NCBI GenBank assembly: GCA_019914995.1
Contig: CM034131.1
Coordinates: forward strand, 1,488,001 to 1,552,000
Source: Acanthochlamys bracteata
Taxonomy: Eukaryota; Streptophyta; Magnoliopsida; Pandanales; Velloziaceae
Direction: 5' to 3'
DNA length: 64,000 bases
Shown: piece after piece, positions 34,139-46,710 of the stretch
How the letters are laid out: each line of letters opens with the position of its first letter
Position numbering within the stretch: the first letter of the stretch is position 1
The notes under the pieces: generated by a model
Database searches by the model: none
The model's input: the letters and a program-made list of their open reading frames with translations, nothing else
Told to the model about the DNA's origin: nothing
Made by a program: the position numbers and the translations under genes

Positions 34139-34391
34139 CAATTGCATTCGGATTCGAAATCTGAACAAAAAAGAAGTTGACATGATTAGCATTACACATG
34201 TACAACTTTCTTTGCTACTATCACCTGTTTTGCAAATCCGATATGTTCAATATCAATTCGCTTATAAGTTACAAGTTAAAATGCAATAGCCACTGTTGCA
34301 TCTCCACGACAACCGACCAACATCACTTATCTGAGTGTGTAGCAGAATCAAAGCAGCAAGTCATTCAGGATTATAAATACTACTGCACTTC
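34139..34391. repeat. Direct repeat, copy 1 (about 250 bp)
   Basis: It starts CAATTGCATTCGGATTCG and is nearly identical to 34829-35074. The two copies differ by a few substitutions, four extra bases in copy 2 (AAAG after GTTAGC), and a roughly 9-base block (CATTCAGGA) present only here near 34362. Confidence 0.85.
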
Positions 34392-34459
34392 TTTCATTGC
34401 CGCAGTGATAAGGATTGAGCACACTCAAACCTATCAGCTGAAAGAAACACGGGGCTAAG

Positions 34460-34828
34460 TGTTAAAATATTTAGTTTCCTAAATTAGATATTAAATTTGA
34501 TATATTTCCCAACTTATATATTAAATATAATTTTTTAATTTAGTTACTTGTATTCTTATATATATGTAGCTCTTTTAATTGAGGAATAACAATAAGGAAT
34601 TCAACTTGTGTTTTTATTTTGGTATCAAAATCAAACCTGATTTTATCACTTTTTATACCATCATAATTTAATCACGTCATCGGACAACTTGTGATTGTTG
34701 CCGGTGATCGTTGTAACTGTCAAAAAAATGGACAGTATTGATTGTTTATAAAAAAAATTATTATTAAAAAAAAGGAGGGGAAAAAAATTCTAGCTTCGCT
34801 GTCGTCACCGCCACGAAGCCACGATTCT
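34460..34828 (+). mobile_element. Truncated Copia/TRIM-like LTR remnant
   Basis: A segment beginning TGTTAAAATATTTAG and ending near 34620 is AT-rich with TATATATGTAGC and AATAAGGAATTC, as in short Copia LTRs. It is followed at 34621 by GGTATCAAAATC, a degraded form of the initiator-tRNA primer-binding site GGTATCAGAGC. About 200 bases of internal region follow, then the second direct-repeat copy. No gag or pol frame and no second LTR were found. Confidence 0.5.
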
Positions 34829-35074
34829 CAATTGCATTCGGATTCGAAATCTGAACAAAAAAGAAGTTGACATGGTTAGCAAAGCATTACACATGTACAA
34901 CTTTCTTTGCTACTATCACCTGTTTTGCAAATCCGATATGTTCAATATCAATTCGCTTATAAGTTACAAGTTAAAATGCAATAGCCACTGTTGCATCTCC
35001 ACGACAACCAACCAACATCCCTTATCTGAGTGTGTAGCAGAATCAAAGCAGCAAGTTATAAATACTGAACTTCT
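34829..35074. repeat. Direct repeat, copy 2 (about 246 bp)
   Basis: This is the partner of 34139-34391. The pair brackets the LTR remnant, so the segment was duplicated in tandem and then invaded, or the duplication came with the insertion. Confidence 0.85.
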
Positions 35075-35236
35075 CCAGGACACAAGTAGCGCGCAGGGCA
35101 TGATCTACTTAGTTAACAATATAAAAGATCTCATAACTATTGGCTTGTGAAAACAGTAACTTTTTTGGAAGGTACTAATAAGAAATGTCTGTCTCCATTC
35201 AGCCAAAGAGTTATTCACATAAACAAAGAGTAGCCC

Positions 35237-38200
35237 CTATTCTATTCTCCGTCGCTTTCTATCCTTCCATTTCCGTAGAATGTTTTGAAAAATCTCCTTC
35301 AATGTTGCTCTCCGGCCTTCCTTGAAATTCCAAAGCTCAGGACTAATGAACCTACTACTTGGATCACAGTGACTGATTTCCATCAAAGCTGTTACAACAG
35401 CATTAAATGCATGATCTCCAAACTTATTGCGTAGATATTGTAACTTCTCATCATTTTCATCTATTACTTCCTAGACATTAATCAAGAACCAAAAATTAAA
35501 CATTGTCTAAAGAACATACACGATTGATATTTCAATCAGAGGAAAGATGTATCCATTTTGTGAGATCTCACTGTCTAAAAAACTTTAAGTGCTTTCTTAC
35601 CCACTGCAGCATCTCAATTATCAAAAGACAAGACATACAAACACACACACATTAAAGATAAAATATGAGATTATTGGATGTGATCTATGACTCAAGGAAA
35701 TTAAACTTGCCTTAGAAGCAATTCATGTAATGCAAAAGGTCAGTCCAAGTAGGAACATACCTGAACCTTTCCACCAACGTGGATGACTTTATAAGGGTGC
35801 CATGTATGGTTTTTCAGTTCCTCCTGCCACATCAAGCAGAGGTTTGCAGCTTTGGCATCAATATCTCCAACATAGAACTTCTGTTCGCATGCCTTTCTGA
35901 AAGGAAGTAGTTCAATCTGATCCACTTCTCTAATTCCAACATCTGATTCTCCTTTGAAAAACTTCTTTGAATTCTATATTTCCCAGTCATCACATATTAC
36001 AGTGTAAATGCATAAAGATCAAGATAGTTAGAAAGGCGCAAAAAAGTGGCATTTAGAACCCTTACTGTAACCAAAAGCTCGCGTAGTCCTTCTAGTTCCT
36101 CGTGAGCCTTGAACAAATCACTTTCTTCCAACTGTCTCTGAATCCTCTCCAAAATACCAATTTCCTTGTACAATCATGGAATTAGCAAATTAGGAAAGCA
36201 GGATAGCATAAATTCCCCCCATATATGCATATATTACAAAGACTAAAGGCAAAATATCAGTATTCCTGTTTTATTAATGTCTCAAACACTGCTCCAAATT
36301 CCCTAGCAGTGCACCTAAGGGTTTCTACATAAAAGTTAAATGCAATATGACAGTTTTATAGAAGCAGGAGAATTACTAATGTAGAAACAGAAGAACAAAA
36401 AGAGGGCCTATTATTAATTACCTGTCATAACAACTTCCAATCAAACCAAGAACTATGTAATGAATTTGCATTGCCTATATTTATGACTCAGCTGTGCTTA
36501 AGAATAGAAAACACTGGAAACAAATGCTCTGTAGCTTGATATCAGCCATACTTCTGCTTTCTGGCTGAAACGCACTCAGCAATTATTTGTAATTCCGATC
36601 TAGTATATAAACTGTTTGATAAGAATGCAGCCACACATGGCAATCCATATCAACATCTGATTTGATGCAGCTTACCAAGTGAAATCATATTTGACTGAGC
36701 ATATGAATTGCAAATCAAATCCGCCACTTCTAAATTGTAACAAGATTCTAAACAACGTGAAACCGGGAGGAACACTCCTCTCAGCAAAAACGTAGGTGCA
36801 ATATTGCTAGTTCGCCCTGATCATTACTAATGTCGGCTAAACCAGTAAGTGAAAAAAGAAAGCAGGAAACTGCACAGTGCACACACCTTATATATGATCA
36901 GATTAAACTGCCATATAGAAAGGTTAACAAAAGAATTCCAAGAAACACAAAGAAGTGTTTCCTTCATAATAGTGAAGGAACATGACTACTTTCACACTTT
37001 CTAAAATAATGGAAACGTAAAGCAATAGTTTTGTAACAGGAAAATTCAACTAAAAAATAAAGACTGCATAATGGAAAAGAACCTAGAAGCAATACTGAAA
37101 AGGAAATCTGATTATGTTAATAAAACAGCTTACTTATTACCTCACACTGATTATCAAGTTTAATCAGCACCTCATTAACCTGTTTGCATCTGATATGAAT
37201 TTGTTTCTTTAGTAAGTCCAATTCCAACCTCAACTTCTCATTTTCCTTGAACACACTACGAGCATTCTGAAGAGCACCTTGTGGCAGATTCTGCATTTCT
37301 AGAGAAATCACGTGAAGTGGAAGTGATACATGACTAAGCCATATTTTGACGTTCACACCCAACTTATGAGATTAATCATAAAATGAATTAAACAAATAAG
37401 ATCCTGCAATCCATGTTATAAGTCTAGCTTTGCTCTTTACTCAACAATTCCAGATGCAGAACGAAAGTTAGTAGCTCTGGATCGATCGAAGGTACTAAGT
37501 TGAACAATTGAACTTACTAGTAAGAGAGTACTAGAAATAAACTTAAGAAAAGAGAACTTCACTTGGGGATATCTAAGAGTATGATATATTGCTTGAAAGC
37601 TGATTGCATAACATCTTACAAGCATATCGACAACTTGAACTATCAGCAAATATGTTACGTCATTATGCAACTAGCAGACAACATTTTGAATTAAACCCGA
37701 ACATAATCTAATATAGAAAAGATGCATACTCCTAGAGCACTAAAGAATGTTAATGTAAGCCTTCTGAAAAATAATCATGCACAGCTTTTGTAGATAGCTC
37801 TTAGTAAAAGAGCTATAAATCACTAATCTCAAGGCTCTCAACTTAAGTCCCTAAAAGTTAATTCGAGCATCAATCTTTTTGGTATTTGAGAGCAAAACGT
37901 GCCCATAACTTGAAAAAGGAAGCTCAAAAAACCAACTCAACATAAATCCTAAAAGAACGACAGAAAAACAAAGTAGAGGAGAAAGAAAAGACTTCATCAG
38001 GAAATTCAAAAAAATATACTACTAAAGAGTAAAAAATTCATGATTGCAAAACCACTTAGCACATGCTCTTTTAGAGGCTAAACAATCTATGTGACTTTAT
38101 TATATTAGTTATCGCCTTTCTTAAATTCATGAGAACAATCACTCCCTCTTTATGAAAGTAAAACATTACACAAATTTGTTTTATGGAATTCATAATATTG

Positions 38201-40742
38201 TACGCTTTTATCATTCAAACAGTACTGTAATTAACTACAGTAGAAAGCAATCAATTGCGAATTTATCATGCTTAAGAATTTTAGTTAACCAACCCAAGAG
38301 GGAATTTTATGCTCTAAATTCCAAAGAATGAATATAATATCAATTCACTGCTGCAGCAGCAAAAGAACAAGCTACAATAGGTAAAAGAAATTACCTTTTG
38401 TGCAAGGTCATCATTTAAGCAACAAAACCCACTTAGTACTAGCTCAGTTAACCTTTTGAACCTTTTACTGATACAGGGTTACTTCTCTCTGAAATCAGAA
38501 TTATGTCATCAATAAGGATTTCTCTTTCTTAAAGAATAATAAGTGGTTAATCAGCCTCAATAGTCCTTCCATAACAATATGCGACACTTGATTCTTAGCT
38601 TTTGAGGTTGCACAGAGAGGTCGTGTTGCCTTCTTCAAAGGAAAGACATTTGTAAAATACCGAACTAGCACAAAATACCGAAAGTACGTAAATATAAAAG
38701 AGAATACCTCCAGTATAAAACCACACATGGGGAAAAAACTCTTCATATGTTGCATAAGTCTTGAAGATAGACACAGGAAAATTATTGACCAATTAAGCAG
38801 TTCAGACACGAGAAAGAGAGACCGAGTTTGAGCTTGAGCTTCACTTGACCTCGAGTAACTTGTACGCCTATACTCCACATAATTCTTATATGGTCAGTCT
38901 ATTACTTGTGATTTCCAGCAAATGAATATCCAAACCAGACATTCCTTAATGAAAAGCAGGTTCCTCTGGCATTTACTGTGTCTGATCTTCTTCCTTCCAT
39001 TACAATAGGCATCTATTTGCACAATAGGCCGTCTAAGACATAGATGAGTTTACTTTTTGCATTCTACATATGTGTGTGCATTTGTTGTTCTTCCTCTTAT
39101 TCAGATAATAGTCATTCTGTGGAAGGATTAGTGGGATTCTATAGCATTCTATGTTGGAAATCATAACTTATAGAGAAAAAGACCTAGACTTACTAGCTTC
39201 ACCGGAAAAAAGAATGCTATACTCTGTTTAAGAATATAGCTTATCTTGTGAGTAACCTTCCTCTTAAATCTACGAATACCTATTGCAGTACACATGTCTC
39301 AGCCACATCTTAAGAAGAATGTGATATTGTTACAACACCCAAAACCACCAACCAAACAAATAGGTGCCTAAGAAACCAAACAACATTAACCCTAGGGATC
39401 AGAAAACAGTTTGTAATTCACCTTCATTATAAGCATGGTGATTCCTCTTTATCTCAGCTAGGACATCTTCGACTGACATAGTCACCTTATCTAAACTGCA
39501 CTCCATCAAACACAAATTTCTCTTCTGTTCTTTGACTCGGTCAGTATAAATGTCAACATGCTTCCGTAAATTAGCCTCATCTTCTGCTAAAATCTCCGAA
39601 ACTGTCTTTAGATACACATCGCTCCTCTGGTGCAAATGTACCCCAACAGGGCTAGTTGCATGGTAATCATCAGTTCTTGCAACCCATCCACACAACTTCC
39701 CTCCATCTCTACATTCACTTTCATTCCACTGCTTCTTTCCAGAATAACAAGAGATCATAAGGTTTTCAAACATCATGGCACGGGCAAACCCAGCCCAGTT
39801 GGGATCAAACTCTGCTACTGCACAGTTGCTATCAGGCAAGCAAATAATTCGAAAGGGGTTATAGCAGGAGAGAGCCTTCTTAAGGTTTGTACCATCAGGA
39901 ACATTAACCAAAATGCACATCCATGGCCAGACAAACCTCTCATCCTCCCTAAAATTACCTGCCTGCAGGATAAACAAAAATAATAAAATAATAATATTCC
40001 TAAACTTGCGAGTTGTAGTAGTCTTGTAGAGTGTAGACTACTTTAAAAAGAAACAAAGAAGAAAAATTGCTTTCTTCTCAACTGATGAAGAATGCAACAA
40101 ATGGAGTACATGACAGCTCCTCAAAACGTTTAAAACTCATTACAGCACAGGACTGCCGACCAATGAATATTTTCCCCCAAAATTCCAAAAAAGAACAATT
40201 AAAAACAGAAAACTCAGCATAGAATAGGGCTACTGCTCATTAAGTCAGGCGACAAAGAACAGCAATAACTAGCCAAAATTTTTCAAAAAATTAGAAAAGC
40301 AAACACCAGCGACTTCTAAACTAGAGATTTGAAAGCTAGAGATAGCGAGAAAGTATACCTATAGCTGCCCACCAACACTATACAATACAAAAGCAAAACC
40401 AGAAAGAAAAACAAAACCAATTCTCGGTTAACATACCGATTTGGAATTTATGACATTCGCGGGATTGGGTTGTTGAGGAGAGAGAATTCGAGCAAGAGCA
40501 CGATGTGCAACGCGTAACGAAGGACAGCGACGAGAAGAAGAAGCGAATGCGGCGGCGTGATGAAACAAAGCGCGACGAGTTCGTGGATGTTTTCGCCTGC
40601 AAGGGCAAAGAGGGCACCGGATCTCGCCGTAGCGATCCAAGATCGAAACAGATTGCATGCGATTGAATGCTGTCGCTTCGACTGATTCAAGCTCTGAGCC
40701 GCTCAGTTCGTCGAGGTTGGATTCTTCGGAAGAAGCGTTCAT
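35237..40742 (-). CDS. XS/XH-domain protein of the IDN2/FDM family (516 aa, 6 exons)
   Basis: Exons on the minus strand: 40742-40437, 39962-39422, 37298-37141, 36164-36066, 35973-35761, 35470-35237; phases agree throughout. The N-terminus is acidic (SEESNLDELSGSELES). A zf-XS zinc finger follows (CPLC at 43-46, with HHA at 61-63). The XS domain (about 113-215) has WPWMCILVNVP, FDPNWAGFARAM and LCGWVARTDDYHATSPVG. A coiled coil covers about 225-370. The C-terminal XH domain (about 385-510) contains FRKACEQKFY, LWQEELKNHTWHPYKVI, EVIDENDEKLQYL and ELWNFKEGRRATLKEI. Known relatives (IDN2, FDM1-5) bind double-stranded RNA and support RNA-directed DNA methylation in the nucleus. At 516 aa it is about 100 residues shorter than typical members, with the loss in the coiled coil; an exon might hide in the 2.1-kb intron 39421-37299. 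ATG 40742 is the first in frame; the upstream codon at 40781 is GTG. Confidence 0.92.
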
Positions 40743-41106
40743 GGTGGTGAGAGAGAGCAGTAGTGGAGAGACGATAAGCACTACGAAACAGAAAAATGCA
40801 AGCTATTATATGAAGTAAATGTTATATACAGGACTGAAATTGTCAATACGATATTGGTGTAGGCTGAACTAGCAAAACGAATCATAGTCTCGCCGAATAA
40901 CTACTCGCCCTCGGCCCGGGCCCGGCCCATTTTGAATGCACAGCTGTAAATGAACATAGCTAGAGTGTGTTTGAAACTCTATTTCGAAACTCTATTTTAA
41001 TTTTATGTTTAAAATTTTTTTAATAATTCCTTTATAAAATTTGTACTAAAATTTCGAGCTAGGCACAGATTAGGCTCGGCTCATGTTCGAACTCTTGTAC
41101 TAATAA
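40743..41106. other. Promoter region of the XS/XH gene
   Basis: Contains the GC-rich tract at 40913-40929. From about 40965 a truncated MITE-like end (TAGAGTGTGTTTGAAACTC) begins. Confidence 0.45.
40913..40929. promoter_or_regulatory. GC-rich tract with overlapping GGCCC motifs
   Basis: GGCCCGGGCCCGGCCCA stands out in AT-rich surroundings, about 175 bases upstream of the XS/XH start codon. It ends in a site II-type GGCCCA and includes a GGCCCGGGCC palindrome. Confidence 0.45.
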
Positions 41107-41402
41107 GTACATGTTTTAAACGCCCGTAACTCCACTCTCTTCCGCCAGATTTTGAGTTTCGAATAGTTCTTATGTTTCGATTACACAAAGAACTCAGAAC
41201 TCTACTTCCACATACGGAACTCCAGTTCCAACTTTCTTATTTATACACTTCCTAATACAATTATATTCTTCAATTTTTAACACACTTTCAAAATTTATTG
41301 AAATACAAATGCTAAACTCTACTTCCACCTTATTTTTTAAAAAACTCTACTTTCTACTTTTCATTTTTACGAAACTCAGTTACGACCATTTGAAACACGC
41401 CC
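41107..41402. mobile_element. MITE family A, copy 1 (296 bp)
   Basis: It is flanked by TAA (41104-41106 and 41403-41405). Its right end, read on the complement, is GGGCGTGTTTCAAATGG. Throughout its length it matches, by eye at very roughly 80 percent, the reverse complement of 55530-55824; shared blocks include CCAGATTTTGAGTT, AACTTTCTTATTT and ACACTTTCAAAAT. No coding frame. The superfamily (PIF/Harbinger, Tourist-type) is inferred from the 3-bp TAA/TTA duplication and end sequence. Confidence 0.75.
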
Positions 41403-43411
41403 TAAATGAGCGAAGCTCAAGCTTGACTTGCAGCTCAAATCTTACATGACTTGAGCACGGAGTTGATAACTTGCATAAGCCTGAGCTCGGCTTGAGCTTG
41501 CATAATATAAGTGCTCGTTTGGTTGCGACAAAATAAATATCTGAAAATTTTGAGTTTCTGAAAACACGCCTTTGTTCGAGGCAGTTTATAATGTGTTCTA
41601 GCTACGCTCGACTCATTTACATAAACAAGTTAAAAAAGAATCAAATCAAACACTAGTTGGATATGGACTCTTTTCACTCTCTCCAGCTAGAGAATTCTTA
41701 TGTAGAGATGAATCTACGGGAAATTTCATTCTAGGGAATTGAATCTGGATTTGAACTTTCTATTGCAAAGAATGAGATTAGTGTCCATTGATTTACAATT
41801 AAGTGATTTGTTTGATCTACGGGAAATTATGGAGTTCACAGTGCAGGAACAATAATTTTGTCTGTACGGATTTTTCTACACAGTCTATCATAAGAGATTC
41901 TCAGTTAAAATAGAATTGTAATTGCTTCATTCATAAAGAAGATTCATGTAGCAGGTTTCATCAAACAGTGTAAAGATTGTCGGGAGAAGAACAAAGAATA
42001 ATAAGAGAGCGAAAATAAAGCATGGCTTACATAAAGGTAGACAAAATCCGGCTTCCCGATGAAGTAGCCAAGAATAGAGATGGTCGACGGCAGAGTTCTA
42101 CCGACGCTTTCTGTGAGTTCGATGACAGCATATACAACAAAACAAGTAATGAAATTCTTTGCCGCCAAAAAATTCGAACATGAACAAATCATTTACTCGT
42201 CAGCAAACCTTGCCACAAATCAGCGATAGCTGAACGTTTAAGGCAACGCATCGCCGGAGGAAAAGTGTCTGACGAGCTAGCAAGAGCAAGAATCATCACC
42301 ATTGACGCTGGTGATCCATCGATCATTGCCTCACAAAGATTTTAAGAACGTTCTCAATTAAGTTGGTGTCTAAGAAGGTTGCTATAATTTTCATCAAAAT
42401 ATTCCTGTAGTTTTCGAAGAACTCAAGTAGTGTTCGAACAAAGTGCGACGGAGCAACGCCACCAAGTTAATGATACGGATGAAAGTTTCAAGCCAGTGAA
42501 CGTTGGTCCTCCGTGCGACTCTAATGTCGACTACTTGGCGAGTGCACTCATTAGAACTGCTGAGTTGCAAGTGATCATTGCCGCAATTGGTTCGGAAGGT
42601 TTTTGGTCGAATGTAAGAACGCAAAGCAAAGCAGCATGGAAATACTACTGAAGTTAGCTAGCTATAGTTAGATTGTTAAGATATCCATATGTTTTGGGTA
42701 ACTTGTAGTGCTCGAGATGTAAGAAGTTCACGTAAATTAAACGTCCTTTAGTTTTTCCTTTAGTTGGCAAGTCCATAATTTTGGCTCGATGATGGGGATG
42801 CAATAAACTTTGTGTAATATTTTATATAATTTTGACTTCGAAGCTGTTTGACAATGCTTTTATTAACTTCTCATTTCAACTTTTTATTTTACATATTTTA
42901 TTAAATTTTTTATATATTATACAAAACTTTTAAAAAGTTTTAAAATTATGAAAAAATACTTTATATTGTAAAATTTTATTATTATTTATTATTATTTTTT
43001 TATTTAGAAAAGTGGAAATTTTTTTAAAAAAATTTTCAAATATCTTTCTTTTTAAAAATATTTTTTTTAAAAATATTTTCAAACATTTCCTAAATGTTCA
43101 CGGTGTAGCCATTAGCTAATCAGTGTAAAAATTGGTACATACGGAGGTCACAATTTTTTGCTAAAACTCAGATACCTTGCTACTAAGAATCTAAAATAGA
43201 ACACAATTGGCTATGCTTCTAAAAACTATTTTATCTTTATTTTAACTTTTTATTTCTTTTAAAAAATTATATAATAGTTAAGTTTTAGAAAAAGTGAACT
43301 GAATAGTTGAAACTTATTTTTTCAAAATGCACTCTCAAAAGTAGCATAATAACAATCGACTCTGCTAACGAGTAGTAAGCTCTTATTTTTCTCTCTCTTG
43401 AAATTATAGTT
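41403..43411. other. Intergenic DNA with unassigned short frames
   Basis: Two frames are slightly gene-like: 41944-42192 (-), with a hydrophobic stretch NFITCFVVYAVIELTESVG, and 42430-42651 (+), with SNVDYLASALIRTAELQVII. I recognise neither, and neither shows a consistent gene model. A family B AT-rich element lies at about 42840-43095. Confidence 0.35.
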
Positions 43412-44690
43412 GTAAGAACTGAAACAAATTTTGACCAAAATTATCTAGATCAATAATTTCTAATTTGACTAGATAGATTAATGAGTTGACCTGCTAGATC
43501 AACGGATTAACCCGCCAGATCAACTGTAGTCGATTGTATGTCTCATGAGATCGCATATAGAATGATGGAGAAGTAAAAATAACATACCCAAGAGAAGTTA
43601 CAAAAAAGAACCGAAGGCATTCCATTATTCAAGAAGCATCGAAAGAGCCTCATAAAAAGGTATCAGAGCTCTTTGTTCTCTGCATCGTCAAAGCCTGCAC
43701 CATCGTCTTCAATGGCTCACGACAACAACAACAAAGGAATCATCATCATCATTATCGCCATCAACGAGTTCCGGAGCATGCTGCAACCAGATCAGAGCAA
43801 GAAGATGTTGGATCAAATCGGGTTTCTCACTTACTGAAACGCCCACAACAGACACCTTTATGCAAACTTGTTTCTGGCGAGCTTTACGTAATCATCAATC
43901 TCAGCAGCTTAGTGGAATGTCGATAGTGGACTGCTTGAAAGCAAAAGATCTCACTGTCCCCACCGCCTCAGTTCCATTAGTGGAATGCGAGATGGAGATA
44001 GAGACGGCAACGAAGAAGACGATCAATGACAGCGATAATGGTGTTGGTTGAATCGAGAAGAGACGCGCATACATAATTTGAATACCAAATCATTCTAAGA
44101 TCCACAAGTTCCTATATATCCTTACTAAGCTCTTTGCGATCGATATTCTTCGCCAGAAGTTTCAATTCCTGAAGAACATGAATTCCTGCGGCTTACTTTC
44201 AAATTTAGCAATGAAAATTTCTTATAACTCTATCAACCTCTTCTCTCCCAATCAGATCCATCCATTATAATTATCTAAAAACATTCTTACTATCGCTGAC
44301 GTAACTCCGCGACTTCACTGCCGCACACCAAGCTGTCGTCGGTCACAACTGAAGAAATCGAGGAAGAAGAGTTCGTGGGGGAACAAATCGAAGTGTTTCT
44401 CCAAAAACACTACAAGAATAGATCTGATTCAAATATCTCTGCACCAAAAATAGAATCACAATCGATAGACAAAAAAAGAGTCTCAAACATTCGTGTCTAG
44501 CTTAATATAATTTTTTTTAATGATCCAAATTGATCCAGATAAATAGATCACTAAGTCAATTCGAAACTTATCCGTGTCAATCAGATTATATCGAATTAAA
44601 TGTATTTTCTATTTTTTAAAATCCGGACAGATTTTGTGTCCGGATTGATAATTTTCGATCCATCCAGACCGGTGTGCCGAATATGCTTGA
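43412..44690 (+). mobile_element. Copia-like retroelement relic with primer-binding site
   Basis: GGTATCAGAGC at 43659-43669 matches 11 bases of the primer-binding site complementary to initiator tRNA-Met, used by many Copia elements. A degraded frame starts at ATG 43712 (MAHDNNNKG, then a poly-Ile run and FRSMLQPDQSKKMLDQIGF) and stops within about 130 bases. The upstream 240 bases may be LTR. No pol domains remain and no matching downstream LTR was seen, so boundaries are approximate. Confidence 0.4.
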
Positions 44691-45972
44691 AGTTGCTATT
44701 TCTAAATTTTGTCATTTTAATTTTCTTTGAAAATTTGCTACTGCATATGCTTAGAAACTCCAAAGAATATGCTCACGAGCACCAAGAGGTGTCCCCAACT
44801 ACTTCTACCAGTGTCCTGTAAATATCTCAAAAGTAGTCTCTGACAAATTCAGTCCCTCTCAACTCAATAAAATTAATTCACGTCAGTCCCTTCCATTATT
44901 GACAATCTTATTTTTCTTTTTTGCAACAATCTAACAAGCGTTTTAAAATACTCGAAAAAGCAGTGATCTCATCTCTCTGGTCATTCTTTGTTGCTGTTTC
45001 ATATACGTATTATATTTTTCGAAATACTATTATTGATAAGAAAAACTTTTATACACAGCATAAGGTTCTCCGGCTGCGATTTTTTACATTACTTTTTAAA
45101 AGCACATTTTAACTTTTTAATTCTATATTTTATAATATTGTTTATAATATTTTGTAAATTTAATTTCTAAAATATAAAATTTTCAATAAAAATCTTTTTA
45201 TTATTATAATTATTAAGTCAAAAATATAAAAAATTAAAATAAATAAAGATTTTTCATAATCATTTCAAAACCGTGCCTGCATCTAAAAAATGTACGATCA
45301 TATTTGGAGAGCTTTTTTTTTCAATTTTTTATTAATAATTTAAAATAAAATTTCTAAAATATTTTAAAAATTTTAATAATACAAACAATTATATATTATT
45401 TTTTTATAATTATTTTTATTATTTTTTAAAATAAAAATATATAACTCATTTTGAAAAAAAATTAAAAATTTTTTTTTGAAAAATTTCTTTTTGATGATAT
45501 AAAAGCTATATCATTTATCATGAATTTAGCATTAAAACCTCATCCACAAGCATTGAAAATCAGTTGATCTCAAATACACAACAATCCCACCAAGTTCTTT
45601 ATCCAATCCATAATAAGAGACCAATTTCAAAATGTTGTGAACATCAAACTAACACAGGTAATAAAATCAAGGGAAATCAACACATTGCCATCACAATTTT
45701 TACAAAACTAGATTAGACTAGAACAGATGAAGGTAACACACTTGGCTTTGAAATTTTCATCTTATCTTACAACAATCAGAGATTATCAGACCCTTACAAA
45801 GTCTTAGAAACATTTAAGCACCAATTTCTTATATATACAAAGCAGTTTGTTCAGGAAAATGAGCTCAATTTCACAACAAAAACCATCAATTTAGCTCGAT
45901 CCACTGCTTACCTCTATGTAATTCAAACCTTTATACTACTACTACTACGAACATGCAGTTAGCACTTCCGAT
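44691..45972. other. Intergenic AT-rich DNA and CRF 3' flank
   Basis: A family B AT-rich block lies at about 45290-45500. The part from about 45540 to 45972 is less AT-rich and probably holds the 3' untranslated region of the minus-strand CRF gene. Confidence 0.4.
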
Positions 45973-46710
45973 TCATGCCTCGATCTTGACCGCCGGCGGA
46001 GTCGGTGGCACAGCTCTGGCGGTAGCAGCAGTAGTGGAACCGAAATTAGTGACATCAGATGGAGGAGGCAGGACTACAGCAGCAGCGACGGCGGTGGAAC
46101 TGAAGTTAGTGACTGCAGGCTGAGTAGGCAGATCTTTTGTGGCGGAGAAACCTAAATTAGCGGCCGCTTGTGGAGTTTGCTGCAGAGCAGCGGCGGGGGA
46201 ACCGAAATTGGTGACGGCGTCAGGACCACGGATACGAATTGCAGCGGAATCATAAGCCATGGCGGCTTCCTCTGCCGTATTAAACGTTCCGAGCCAAACC
46301 CTAGTCCTCCGCACCGGGTCTCTTATTTCCGCTGCATATTTCCCCCACGGCCGTCTACGAACTCCACGAAACCTCACCCCTCCACCATCAGTTCCACCGC
46401 TCTCCGTTGCCTTCCTCTTCCTACCCCGCTGACCTAATTCCACTTCCGATTCTTTCGGGCGAGGAACGAAGCGGATAACACGAACGCAGCGGCGAGCGAG
46501 GCGGCGATCTTCTTCGTCGTCGGAGGAATCGGTAGCGTCGTCGTCGGTGTAAGAGATTCGCACGGTTTTCAGGGCAGGTTGGGGAATTTGGTTGTCGCCG
46601 GCGGCGGTGGCGGAGAGGTTTATGAGAGGCTTAGAAACAACACTGACGTGCTCCTTCACCGCTGCCGCCGCCGGCGAAAGTTTCCTTGCCTCCGTTGATT
46701 CTGAAGCCAT
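45973..46710 (-). CDS. CRF: Cytokinin response factor, AP2/ERF group VI (245 aa, intronless)
   Basis: A nuclear transcription factor acting downstream of cytokinin and stress signalling in known relatives. Two domains are visible. The CRF domain (about residues 48-83) has [19 protein letters not shown] and RCVRVIRF. The AP2 DNA-binding domain (about 112-169) has [38 protein letters not shown] and DAVTNF. A basic motif RGRKRKA lies between them. I start at ATG 46710 ([11 protein letters not shown]); the frame is open to an ATG at 46836, but the added 42 residues look like translated leader. The C-terminus is unusual: after the AP2 end the VTNF motif recurs in four units (positions 46036-46215), and I do not see the SP(T/V)SVL motif found in many CRFs. 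Intronless as expected. Confidence 0.9.
   Translation of the reverse strand: MASESTEARKLSPAAAAVKEHVSVVSKPLINLSATAAGDNQIPQPALKTVRISYTDDDATDSSDDEEDRRLARRCVRVIRFVPRPKESEVELGQRGRKRKATESGGTDGGGVRFRGVRRRPWGKYAAEIRDPVRRTRVWLGTFNTAEEAAMAYDSAAIRIRGPDAVTNFGSPAAALQQTPQAAANLGFSATKDLPTQPAVTNFSSTAVAAAVVLPPPSDVTNFGSTTAATARAVPPTPPAVKIEA

Noticed and set aside
41944..42651. A membrane-protein gene built from the hydrophobic minus-strand frame
   Set aside because: No consistent exon structure or family motif was found; the hydrophobic stretch alone is not enough.
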